NCBI GenBank assembly: GCA_020024775.1
Contig: JAHHTF010000011.1
Coordinates: 1-25,923 of the forward strand
Length of the DNA stretch: 25,923 nt
DNA from: Ureaplasma sp.
GTDB lineage: Bacteria > Bacillota_I > Bacilli_A > Mycoplasmatales > Mycoplasmoidaceae
Direction of reading: 5' to 3'
Positions 7,369 to 16,629 of the stretch are shown here, piece by piece. How positions within the stretch are numbered: the first letter of the stretch is position 1; every line of letters starts with the position of its first letter. A program made the position numbers and the translations under genes. The notes under the pieces were generated by a model. It made no database searches, had not been told where the DNA came from, and saw nothing but the letters and a program-made list of their open reading frames with translations.

Positions 7369-9560
7369 TAACTAAATGCCCTCTTTATTGATTTATGGTT
7401 ATAGATAATTTTTTTGTTTCCAATTGGTTTTTTGAAATCAATTGATAATATATCATTGTCTATATCAACAATAACACCTTGACCAAAAGTAATGTGGGCA
7501 ACAATATCACCAATAGAATAATCATTACCTGTAGATTCGTTATATTGTTCTTCAACCTTGATTTTCTCTTTTGGTTGAAGTGAATCAAATCAATCATCTT
7601 TTAAATCAAAGTTTTTGATTATTTTATGTTGATATCCATCTAGTAATTTAGAATCGATATCATTTAAGAACATTGATTTATATTTAGATTCTGCAAACCT
7701 AAAATCAAAGCCTAAACTATAAGAAATATATAATCTTTTTTTAGCTCTGGTTAAAGCAACATAAGCTACCCTTCTTTCTTCTTCAATTCCATTATGTTCT
7801 GATAATGATAAATGAGAAGGAAAGATGTTTTGATTAAATGAAACCAAAAACACATTATCAAATTCAAGACCCTTAGCATTATGGACTGTCATGATTTTTA
7901 CTTCATCATCTTTTTCTTTTTGTTCAATATCTGATATTAATGATATAGTTTGTAAAAAATCATCTAATACATTTACTGAATCTGGATTGTTTTTTTCGAA
8001 TTGTTGGATTGCACGTTTTAACTCTGTAATGTTTTCTTTTACAGTATTAACTCTTGATTGATCTTCTTTTTCTCAATATTCATAATAGTGAATATCATCA
8101 ATAATTTTATTTACTAATTCTGTAATAGAAGTGTATTCATATTTTTTTCAAGAGTCTAATAATTGAATAAATGATTGAATCCCTTTATTAGCTAATGGTG
8201 TGATGTTGAATTCATTTGAGTTTCTTAATACATCAATGAATTTCATTCTATGCATTTCACTAATATAAGATAATGACTCAATAGATGTTCTACCAACCTT
8301 TCTTGATGGCACATTTATAATTCTTTTTAAAGCTAATTCATCATTAGAATTTATTGCATTTAAATAAGCAATAATATCTTTGATTTCTTGTCTTTCATAG
8401 AATTTAATGCCACCAAAGATTCTATATGGAATATCTGAAAACATTAATTCTTGCTCGAATGTTCTAGTTAAATAATTGCTTCTAACTAGAATACAAATAT
8501 CTCCATATTTTGTTCCTTGGTTAACTAATTCTTGGATTTGGTTGCAAACCCAACTAGCTTCGATTTCATCACTTTTAGCTTCGTATAAAATTGGTTTTAT
8601 TCCAATGTTATTGGTGTCATATGAGTATAGAGATTTTTTGATTCTATTTTCATTCTTTGCAATCAAATCATTTGATACATCTAAAATTGATTGGGTTGAA
8701 CGATAGTTTTGTTTTAAGATAATTGTTGTTGGTTCGAAGTCTTTAATATATTTATTAATGATTTCAGGGTTAGCACCTCTGAATGAATAAATGGTTTGAT
8801 CAATATCGCCTACCACAAATATGTTTTTATGTTTTGTGGCAAGGTGTTTTAAAAAACTATATTGAATATCATTAGTATCTTGGAACTCATCAACTAATAT
8901 ATATTGGAATAAGTCTGATCAATAGTTTCTTCTTTGTTCAAAGTTTTCTAAAATAAAATGGGCATATGCTAACAAATCATTAAAATCAAAGTAGTTTAAA
9001 GATTCTAATTTCTTTTCATATGTTTCTCAAATTTTAGAGATTTTGGATTTGTTATTAATTAGTTCTTGGTTTCAATGTTCAGCTTCACAAAAGGTATCAA
9101 AGATTGTTTCATCAAAACCGATTGGTGAAAAATGTCTTTTGATTTTATCAATATATGATAGTGCATTTTTATAGCTAATATCTTCTCTAGTATAACCGAG
9201 TGTTTGATAAATTTCTTTGATTAGTTTTTGAGTATCTTCTGAATCAATAATTTTAAATGAACTATCTCTGTTTAATAGATAAACATCGCTTTTAAGGATT
9301 CTTAGACATATTGAATGGAATGTTCCAATTCAAGACATCTCATTAGTGAATTTAGAAACTCTTTCTTTAATTTCATTTCCTGCTTTGTTTGTAAAAGTGA
9401 TGGCTAAAATTCTGTTAGGATCTAAATTTAGATTGTTAATTAGATAAACAATACGATTTGTTAGAACTGATGTTTTTCCAGTTCCAGCACCTGCTAATAC
9501 AAGGACTGGATTACTTAAATCAGTTTCAATTGCTTTCTGTTGTTCTTCATTAAAATTCAT
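7368..9560 (-). CDS. pcrA: UvrD/PcrA-type 3'-5' DNA helicase
   Basis: A superfamily 1A helicase of 730 residues, the usual PcrA length, acting in nucleotide excision repair and in removing proteins from DNA. Motifs in order are NEEQQKAI (Q motif), GAGTGKT (Walker A, 24-30), ITFTNKAGNEI (Ia), DEFQDTN (II), VGDIDQTIYSFRGA (III), LKQNYRSTQSI (IV), TVHNAKGLEFDNV (V) and VAYVALTRAKKRLY (VI). The C-terminal YSIGDIVAHITFGQGVIV is the Tudor-like segment that in Bacillus PcrA contacts RNA polymerase. Several TGA Trp codons break it into fragments under the standard code. A strong AGGAGG ribosome-binding site lies before the ATG, and its stop overlaps the next start by one base. Confidence 0.96.
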
Positions 9561-9578
9561 AGATCCTCCTAAAATTTA

Positions 9579-10505
9579 TTATTGATTATTTTGTTCTTGA
9601 GAGTCCTCAAATTCTTTTCTTCTTTGTTCTAAATTATCTAAAAGACTTCTAGATTCAGAATCATATAGTGAGGAGTATTTAGATAAGTCTTCTAGATTAT
9701 CAACTTGTTGATTGCTTTGAGATTTTCCTTTAGCAATAGTTTTGCTTAATCCGGGTGCGAGCACAGACTGAGAACTATTGTCTTGTTCAATTACTTCAGA
9801 AGTAACCACAACTTGTGGAACATATTCTTCTAAACAATAAACAAATGTTTGTGAGATTATATCTTGCAAAGCTAATTTGTTCTTGTGGAATCACATGTAG
9901 AAAAATAAAACCATTGGAATAAAACCAGAAATAATATATCCTGCTTTTACAAAGAATGAAGGTATGGCAATATTTAAATTGTTCTTAATATCTTGACTAG
10001 GGTCATAAATGATTGTTCCAGCTGCGTCTTTAGTTGGTTCGAAATCAAACATGACAACAAATTTAATCGCTTTAATTGGTTGGTTGGTTGAAATCACAAT
10101 GATAGCGAACATTATGTTGATTAATAAAATAAAGAATGTAATCAAAAATTCATGTTTAAAAATTAATCAAAAGAAATTTTTATGTTTCTCATTAGTATAC
10201 ATTCTTATCTTGAATATCTTCTTGAATGCAGTATATCCCTTGGTGATGTAAGGGATAATGTAAAAATAAAAAAATGTTAAGAATGTAGCAATCATAATTG
10301 CTAAAAACACTCTTCAACTATCTAGTCTTGTAGTATCTGTTCATTTTACAAATAGTTCATTAAAGTTACCAACAAAGCAAAGTAAACAAATTAAGAATGC
10401 TACTACACTAAGAAGTAACATGTCTAGAATACGAGCAAAAGTACGTTTTCAAATCCCTGCATATTTATGTCTAGTAGTGGTTGTACTATTTTCAGCTATG
10501 TACAT
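9579..10505 (-). CDS. RDD-family membrane protein with cytoplasmic tail
   Basis: A 308-residue integral membrane protein. The N-terminus has the RDD signature: Arg in WKRTFARILDMLLL at the start of the first span, then hydrophobic segments (LSVVAFLICLLCFVGNF, VFLAIMIATFLTFFYFYIIPYI), a GYTAFKKIFKIR loop comparable to the family's GxTxGK loop, and further spans ending at IISGFIPMVLFFYMWF. LQDIISQTFVYC matches the LHDxxxxTxVV end of the RDD domain. The last 80 or so residues form a charged Ser/Gln-rich tail, probably cytoplasmic. RDD proteins are of unsettled function (some are transport-related). It overlaps the upstream glycosyltransferase-like gene by 20 bases and ends 18 bases before pcrA. 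Confidence 0.8.
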
Positions 10506-11337
10506 TTTCTTTATAGTATTTGTTTTCTGAATAATTAGGGAATAATTTTGCTAATACTGCTTGAGCATGTACTCTAGAAGATTTAATTTGATCTGGAGAA
10601 TTAATAACTCTTTCCATTAAGAAAAGTTCAAAGAAATTTTTAACTCTACGAATGAATAATCATTCTATTTCCTCTTTGTTTTTTTTAAATAATTGTTTCT
10701 TTTCACTAAGAAGATTATAAAAATCTTCTAGTTCAAATATGATATTGTAGAAATGTTGGTAATCATTTTTTGATGATAAAAATTCTGGAATCACAAGGAC
10801 ATCAACATCAGTTGCATTTGCAAAATAGTTTCAAATAAAAACATTAAAGTTTTCGTCTGTGAATTTCAAATCATTGCTTTTAATAATGTTTAAATCAAAG
10901 AAGCAATTTGATAAAGATATGAATTTACCTTTTGAAATACGATTCTTTAAGTTGAATGAACTTCCATTCTTCTTTGTTAAGATTACAGATGTTCTAGAAT
11001 GATCTAAATTGATTTCATTTAGGATAGTTAAATTTTGTTTTAAGAAATTTTCATCAGTAAAGTTTAAGAAATAAATTAAATCATTCTTAGAGTTTTGAAT
11101 TGCAATGTTGTAAGCATATGAGATTGTTGCACAATCATCAAAATAAAAAATCTCAACATTGTTTTTTTGTAGTTTTAAAAATAAACTTAATGTATTGAAA
11201 TTTTCTTTTTTGTTAGCATTACACATTAACATAATGTCGAATTTCTTTGGGTCTAATTCAAGTAAAAATAATAGAGTTTCAGTAACTCATTTTTTGTCAT
11301 CATCAAAGAAATAAATAATTGATATTTTTTTATTCAT
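10486..11337 (-). CDS. Glycosyltransferase family 2-like protein, probably degenerate
   Basis: A 283-residue protein, first gene of the pcrA operon. The N-terminus (KKISIIYFFDDDKKWVTETLLFLLEL...FDIMLMCNA) and the central YAYNIAIQNSKNDLIYFLNFTDEN resemble the GT-A fold of family 2 glycosyltransferases. The resemblance lies in the first beta strand, the eiiiVdd strand and the aRNxGixxAxGeyixfLDxDD block. Where the metal-binding DxD should stand there is NFTDEN, and the N-terminal Asp positions are altered, so transfer activity is uncertain. No signal peptide or membrane span is visible. The last residues include a TGA Trp before a TAG stop, overlapping the RDD gene start. A hypothetical protein call would also be defensible. 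Confidence 0.5.
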
Positions 11338-11343
11338 ATTTAT

Positions 11344-11372
11344 ATTATATAAATATAATTTTTAATTGTCAA
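11344..11372 (-). promoter_or_regulatory. Consensus sigma-A promoter for the pcrA operon, predicted leaderless
   Basis: A perfect TTGACA (11367-11372), a 17-base spacer and a perfect TATAAT (11344-11349) on the minus strand. Only six bases lie between TATAAT and the ATG of the glycosyltransferase-like gene, so RNA would begin at or next to the start codon. The -35 box lies inside the end of the upstream phosphodiesterase gene. No Shine-Dalgarno sequence is present. Confidence 0.8.
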
Positions 11373-11838
11373 GCAAATTTATGATTTTTATTTCGTAATT
11401 ATTTTCTTGGATTTCTATAATTGCATAAGTTTTAATCATCTTTTGATTTCTAGGGTATGTCAAAGACCCAGGATTTAAGATAGTTACATTATCTATCTTT
11501 TCAATTAATTCTTTGTGACTATGTCCATAAATGATGATATTAGGTCTTTCTGATTGAAAGTGACTAATAAGTTTTTCATGTCAATAGAATGGTGAATACT
11601 CATTATGTCCATGAGTTAAACAAATAGTGATATCATTGAATTTAATTGTTTTGTATATATCACCAATAAAATCATTATTGCCCTTTACAAATGTTATTTT
11701 ATTATTGTTTAAATAATCTAAAGTAAATTCATGATCACCAGCATGTAAAATATTAGTTGGGTTTTCCAACTTGATAATTTGATCTAGTAATTTAGTTTCA
11801 GAGTGTGTGTCTGAAACAACTAATATCTTATAATCCAT
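11362..11838 (-). CDS. YfcE/MJ0936-type metallophosphoesterase
   Basis: A 158-residue phosphodiesterase-like enzyme of the small YfcE class, whose members hydrolyse phosphodiesters with Mn or Mg. All five metal-ligand motifs are present: SDTHSE, HAGDHE (GD), VKGNND (GNxD), LTHGH (GHxx) and YGHSHKE (GHTH). The ATG was chosen because MDYKILVVSDTH is the natural family start; a longer in-frame reading would run into the preceding gene. The start overlaps the end of the alpha/beta-hydrolase-like gene by 11 bases. The stop is 24 bases from the next gene, and the coding end carries the -35 element of that gene. Confidence 0.88.
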
Positions 11839-12589
11839 TTTTATGTTCCAATGTACTTGAAAGGATTTTGATAAATTCTTCAGGTTGTTCAATAATTAAT
11901 CAGTGAAGTCATTCAGATTCATCAATAACCAAATTATAATTTGGATTTGTTTTGATGACTTTTTTTAAATAATTTAGTGAATCTTTATAATCAACAATAT
12001 TATCTTTGTTTTTGAAAACAAATGTTTTTTGTAAGTTTGAATTTGGGAATTCATGTTTTTTTAAATAAACAAGATTATCATATAAAGAAACTTGTTTGAT
12101 TATTTCTTCGATTGTTTCTAGATTATTTGAATATCAAGAATATAATTGATTGTATTCTTCTGATTCTTCTGCAGGGAAAAGGTTATTTCTATTTAGTAAC
12201 TCTTTATTGATTCTTTTATAATAAACTGGTTTAGTTGTATAGTAAGTTGGTTTATTTGATGTGTATGGATTAATATAGTTTCTTGATAGGATGATATTAA
12301 AGAACAAAGATTGTGAATTTTTGTATTCATAAGAAATTAGATTTAGTATTGTTGCAGCAAATCCATTACCTACAAATAAGACTTCATCTTCTGGGTTTAG
12401 AAGTTCAGATAATTGAGTTTCAAAGTGATTAATGATTGCTTTGAAATCAGTTATTTTGTTAGCTAAAATATCATTTCAATTTAATGTTATGAAATGATGA
12501 TTACTAAATCTTTGTTTAATATTTTCTAATTGGTTACTATATAAATATTCAGGTAAAGAATAATCAAATAGAACAACTATTGTTTTCAT
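11828..12589 (-). CDS. Alpha/beta-hydrolase-fold protein apparently lacking the nucleophile
   Basis: A 253-residue protein starting MKTIVVLFDY. DEVLFVGNGFAATILNL (residues 68-84) looks like the nucleophile elbow strand-turn-helix (lvGhSmGGaia), but the nucleophilic Ser position is Gly76. Near the C-terminus, LHWLIIEQPEEFIKIL fits the catalytic-His segment (GHxxxxExPexF) with His229 kept. Mycoplasmas carry several alpha/beta hydrolases annotated as lipases or esterases, and this looks like a relative without the catalytic serine. It sits between the HAD phosphatase (one base gap) and the YfcE-like gene (11-base overlap). The fold assignment is inference from two motifs; failing that, a conserved hypothetical. 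Confidence 0.55.
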
Positions 12590-12590
12590 A

Positions 12591-13457
12591 CTATTCCCCA
12601 GTTTTATTGTTTTTTAAAAAATAGTTAAGTTCTCAAAGAACACCATCTTCATCATTGGTGTGTTTTGTAATATGTCTTGCAACTACTTTTGCGGCTCTAG
12701 ATCCATTTTTCATTGCAAAACCATATTTAGCTTTTGATAACATATTCATATCATTTTCACCATCACCAAAGCTTATGATTCTTTCTGTTGGAATTCCATA
12801 ATATGATGATAAGTAATCAAGACCCATTCCTTTGTTAGCAAAGATTGAATTGATTTCAATAACTGTACCTAGTGATGGTAAACTTCATTCTCTTACCACT
12901 AAAGTACCACAAATTTGTTTGATTCAATATACTAATTTATCAAATGAATCTGATCCATGTTTTGTGTTTAATAATACACTATTAACATCATGTGATAAGT
13001 TGTTAATATCATTGTGTAATGATTGAACACCCTTGTCTATATCGATATGGAAAACTAATTTCATTTCTTGTTTCAGTTTTTCACTTTCAATTTCAGTGTG
13101 TAATAAATAAGCTTGGTTTTTACCTTCAATAAGACCATTTGTAATGTTTTCTAATATTTTAGGGCAACTAAAAATATCTTTTACAATTTGTTTATTGAAC
13201 GTCATATCAATTGGTGAAAAAGAAGGATTAGAAGGGTTTCAAATGTATGCTCCATTGTAGTTTAACATTAAAGTGTTTAACCCTAATTGTTCATAGATTG
13301 CAATTGCACCTCTAATGGGTCTTCCTGTTGAGATACAAAAGATGTGTCCTTGGTTGATAATTTCTTTTATTCCATTAATAGTTTTTTCTGTTAATTTACC
13401 TTTTGAGTTTAACAAAGTTCCATCAAGGTCACAAATAATTAAATATTTATTTTCCAT
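12591..13457 (-). CDS. Cof-type HAD-IIB family hydrolase (sugar/nucleotide phosphatase)
   Basis: A 288-residue HAD-superfamily phosphatase of the Cof subfamily. Motif I is ICDLDGTLLN (Asp10 nucleophile, Asp12 acid/base), motif II is ISTGR, the Lys motif is in FANKGMGLDYL, and motif III/IV is FGDGENDMNML. A C2-type cap lies between motifs II and III. Such enzymes dephosphorylate sugar phosphates, FMN or other small metabolites; the substrate cannot be told from sequence. TGA Trp codons split it under the standard code. It starts inside the last codons of trpS (11-base overlap). Confidence 0.9.
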
Positions 13458-14448
13458 TTCTAAAACCTACCTCTTTATAAACATTGTTTAAAGTTTTCTT
13501 AGCTAGTTCTTCAGCTCTTTCTTTTCCTTTTTGCAATACAGCTTTTACTTCTGCATCTGTAATGCTGTTGAACTTTTTAGAAAACTCTGTATAGAAGTTT
13601 GTAAATGCTTCGCAAATTTTATTTTTGAAAGTACCATAGTTTTGGTTTTCAAATTCTTTTTCAATTTCTTGGAAAGATTTATTTGTTAGACAAGCATAAA
13701 TAGACATTAAGTTACTAACTCCAGGTTGATTATCAAAATCATATTTAACTTTGTCTAAGGAATCTGTTTTTGCTGATTTTATTTTCTTTAAGTTTGATTC
13801 AAGTGAATCGTTTAAGAAGATAGTTCCTTTTTTATCTTCATTTGATTTTGACATCTTAATAGTTGGGTTTTGCAAATCCATGATTTTGAATGAAACCTTT
13901 GATGTATGGATTTCTGGGATTTTGAAAATCTCAGCATTTACTTTTTTGTTAAATCTTTCAGCAAGGTTTCTTGTTAATTCTAAGTGTTGTTTTTGATCTG
14001 CACCTACTACTACAACATCAGCATCATAGATTAATATATCAGCTGCCATAAGTACTGGATAAGTTAGTAAACCAGTAGAAATTTTTTCAGTACCATTTGA
14101 TTGTTTTTGAGACTTATCCTTGAATTGAGTCATTCTTTGTAATTCACCGATTGTACTGATACATAATAGTACATGTGCCAGGTTTGTTGTTTCAAGAATA
14201 TCTGATTGATCAAAAATATAGACATTGTCTTGATTTAAACCAGCGGCTATATAATATTTGACTATTCTATTTTTATAATTATATAAATCTTCTTTATTGA
14301 AGTTACCTAGTGTAATAGAGTGTAAGTCAGCTACAAATAATAATAATTCATTGCCTTGTACGAATTGTTTTAATTGGTTGATAGATCCAAAATAATTTCC
14401 AAATGTTAAGTCATTCGTAGGTTGGATTCCAGTTAATATTTTTTTCAT
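13447..14448 (-). CDS. trpS: Tryptophanyl-tRNA synthetase
   Basis: Class I aminoacyl-tRNA synthetase of 333 residues. The HIGH-type motif is in GIQPTNDLTFGNYFG, and the KMSKS loop is KMSKSNEDKKGT. VADLHSIT, LLTYPVLMAADILIYDADVVVVGADQKQHLE and the C-terminal helical region are all family-typical. In this organism it must charge the tRNA reading TGA as well as TGG. It heads a four-gene unit. An AAAGGG ribosome-binding site and an upstream TATAAT support the start. Confidence 0.97.
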   Translation of the reverse strand: MKKILTGIQPTNDLTFGNYFGSINQLKQFVQGNELLLFVADLHSITLGNFNKEDLYNYKNRIVKYYIAAGLNQDNVYIFDQSDILETTNLAHVLLCISTIGELQRMTQFKDKSQKQSNGTEKISTGLLTYPVLMAADILIYDADVVVVGADQKQHLELTRNLAERFNKKVNAEIFKIPEIHTSKVSFKIMDLQNPTIKMSKSNEDKKGTIFLNDSLESNLKKIKSAKTDSLDKVKYDFDNQPGVSNLMSIYACLTNKSFQEIEKEFENQNYGTFKNKICEAFTNFYTEFSKKFNSITDAEVKAVLQKGKERAEELAKKTLNNVYKEVGFRNGK

Positions 14449-14484
14449 AATTGTGCCCTTTGAGTTAATTTTACTATTGAAATA

Positions 14485-14490
14485 ATTATA
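14485..14490 (-). promoter_or_regulatory. -10 element for trpS operon
   Basis: A TATAAT on the minus strand, 36 bases before the trpS ATG. The -35 region (TTTATA at 17 bases) is weak. Confidence 0.5.
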
Positions 14491-14644
14491 TATTTAAAAA
14501 GAACTGATATAAAGCAAAAGTGGTTTTAATGAGAATTTTGAGCATTTTTTTATTAAAAAAAGCTATTTTTTGGAGAAAAATTGCAGGAAAATGAAAAATT
14601 TTTCAAAAAAATTAAAAAAAATTTAAAAAATTGTCAACTTTTTG

Positions 14645-14650
14645 TATAAT
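14645..14650 (+). promoter_or_regulatory. -10 element of candidate orphan RNA
   Basis: A perfect TATAAT on the plus strand in the trpS/rnhC gap, opposite in direction to both neighbours. The -35 position reads TTTAAA; a TTGTCA exists but is only eight bases away. Downstream there is no start codon with a ribosome-binding site and an open frame. Confidence 0.5.
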
Positions 14651-14656
14651 TTATAT

Positions 14657-14847
14657 GTGAGACAAAATAAGACGTTAATGTCAATGAAAAAATATAGCAA
14701 TATGTCTCATATATAAAAATTAAGTTTTATATGTTGCTATTTAATATAATATAGTTTCTAAAGAATTAATAAATCGGTGAATCTATATAATAATTGTGGT
14801 AGATTTTGTAAAAACAAACTCATTTATATGGGTTTGTTATTTTTTTT
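14657..14847 (+). ncRNA. Candidate structured non-coding RNA, about 190 nt
   Basis: This lies in a 494-base gap with no credible ORF, between a plus-strand TATAAT and a strong plus-strand terminator. Three stems are visible. The first is ATAGCAA / TTGCTAT (14694-14700 with 14734-14740), enclosing CATATATAAAA / TTTTATATG. The second is AATCTA / TAGATT (14780-14785 with 14800-14805). The third is the terminator stem. In addition TGAGACA near the 5' end (14658-14664) is exactly complementary to TGTCTCA (14703-14709), which lies partly in the internal bulge and partly in the inner stem of the first hairpin, so a pseudoknot or a structural switch is possible. It lacks tRNA, SRP RNA, RNase P and tmRNA hallmarks that I could recognise. 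The 14449-14640 part of the gap is A/T-rich with only the trpS promoter. Confidence 0.55.
14814..14847 (+). terminator. Terminator of the candidate RNA
   Basis: A 9-bp stem ACAAACTCA / TGGGTTTGT (one T-G wobble), short AT loop, then TATTTTTTTT on the plus strand. No plus-strand gene is nearby for it to serve, which is the main evidence that an RNA is transcribed here. Confidence 0.75.
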
Positions 14848-14923
14848 GTACTTGTTTGTTAATTTAGATATACTCGGTGCATAAATACACTTGTTAAATT
14901 TCATTCAAAATGAACACACACAT

Positions 14924-14952
14924 AAAAAAACCAGAATGAAGACTATTCTGGT
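14924..14952 (-). terminator. Rho-independent terminator of the flavin reductase-rbgA-rnhC operon
   Basis: Stem ACCAGAAT / ATTCTGGT with a seven-base loop, followed by seven T on the minus strand. The stem overlaps the last codons and stop of rnhC. Confidence 0.88.
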
Positions 14953-15803
14953 AATTCAACCTTGAAATCGTGTTTTATTATTTCTAATAAAGCATCTTTA
15001 CTATATTTTTTTACAAACTCATGGCAAAAATCTTTGATTTTAGTGTTTCAAGCACCCAAAGGTATTGCCATGTTTATTTTTTTAGATAACTTTTCTATTT
15101 GTTTTAAGAATCAACCTCTTGCAATAATTGAAGCAAGAGCAACTGAAGGATATTTAGATTCTGCTTTAGGTTCAAATATATCAATCTTGATTGGTTCTAA
15201 TCCTGATGCATTTACATATTCATAATACTTTTTATCAGTGGTTGAAAATTGATCTATAATTCTTGTTGAATTTTCAGAATCAAAAAATGCATGAGCTTCA
15301 TTGTGTAGAATAGCTTTTAATACATGTGAGTTTTTAAATGTATTATTTAATTCATTGTATTTCTTAGCAGATATTGCGACTATTTTGTGGGGAACAATTT
15401 TTATTAGTTCATCATAAATCGAAAGAATATATTTATCAGTTAGTTTTTTGGAATCATTGATTTCGTATTCATTTAATTTTGAAACTAATTCATTATCAAT
15501 TTTTGTACAACAAACTACTAAGCCACCAATTAAATCTCCTACTCCAGTTTCATCAGATCCTATTTCATATTTTGTATTAACACTTAATTTATAAGAATTG
15601 TTTAAACCAAATTCGTTTAAAAATAATTCAATATTATTACCTTGAATAACTATCTTTAATGATTTGTAGATTAAGATGTTTAGATTGTTATATTTAAAAG
15701 AATACAAAAGATAATCAGATTTGTTTTCAACCTGATGGTTTTGTAATTTTGAATAGATATAATCTACTTCTTGTTGTGTTAATTGTTTTGAAAAGTTATT
15801 CAT
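14943..15803 (-). CDS. rnhC: Ribonuclease HIII
   Basis: Removes RNA from RNA-DNA hybrids during replication and repair. The 286-residue length suits HIII, which has an N-terminal TBP-like substrate-binding domain (about residues 1-65) before the RNase H fold. The catalytic region shows YEIGSDETGVGD (Gly-Ser-Asp84-Glu85, the DE pair of HIII), DSKKL (117-121), and PSVALASIIARGW. A TGA Trp right after IIARG truncates it under the standard code, and the C-terminal helices continue to HDFKVELPE. It starts one base after the rbgA stop (TAATATG). Confidence 0.93.
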
Positions 15804-15804
15804 A

Positions 15805-16629
15805 TTAATCGAAAATAAATTTTAATATTTTCCCTTCTGAAATATCATTGAACAAATTATTAAATAATTTGTTTTCGTCTAATTCTTGGTTCTTACTAAG
15901 ATATCTTGGTTTGATTTGATCAAGGAAGTTATAGAAATCAAGATAATCATTTTCTAATTTATAAAATGTTTTGATTGCATTTGGGTCGATGTTGTTTATG
16001 AAATCCAAACCATACTTGATAATTTCTTCTAGATTTAAAACTTCTCTTTTAATGTTATTTAATAAAGCAAGTTTATAGGCTAGTTCAAAATTATCAATGT
16101 TTTTTATAAATACTCCAGGAGAATCAATTAGATCAAAATTTTTATCAATGTTTACTATTTTCATCTTTTTAGTAACACCAGGATAATTGTGTGCTTCTAG
16201 TGATTTTTTTGCTTTTAATAGGTTAATTAAACTTGATTTTCCGACATTAGGTAAACCCATTACTAATACTAAGAATTTCGGATTAACTAATCCTTTTTTA
16301 ATTAATTTTTCTTTCTTCTCAGAGATTAAATTATTTAATTGAGTTAGGATTTGGTTTCTTAGATTTTTATCATTTAGATTAGAAATTATTAGTTGGTTAG
16401 AATAAGAAACTGATCTAGAACTTAAATCTTGTTTAAGAGCAATTTGTAGGATTGGTTTATTCCCAACTAGTTTGTTTAAATCTGGGTTACTTGAAGATTT
16501 AATAGCTCTTGAATCAATCACTTCTATTATGATATCAATATGCTTGATTAATTTATTGATTTCATCAGTGGTCTTTTTCATGTGGCCAGGAAATCAATTT
16601 ATTTTTAAGGATGAATCTTTTTGAATCAT
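15805..16629 (-). CDS. rbgA: Ribosome biogenesis GTPase RbgA/YlqF
   Basis: A circularly permuted GTPase needed for late assembly of the 50S subunit in Firmicutes; 274 residues. The true start is the ATG giving MIQKDSSLKINWFPGHM, because the INWFPGHM opening is a family signature. A TGA Trp in it makes a standard-code call begin 16 residues late. The G motifs appear in permuted order: G4-like ALKQDL (usually NKxD), then G1 GLPNVGKSS (125-133), NYPGVTKK (G2 region) and IDSPGVF (G3). The altered G4 is worth noting. The C-terminal helical domain is present. The start overlaps the upstream reductase stop by one base (TAATG). Confidence 0.93.

Noticed and set aside
7368..9560. Broken helicase pseudogene
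   Set aside because: All fragments share one frame and are separated only by TGA; every SF1 helicase motif is present in order and the length is normal.
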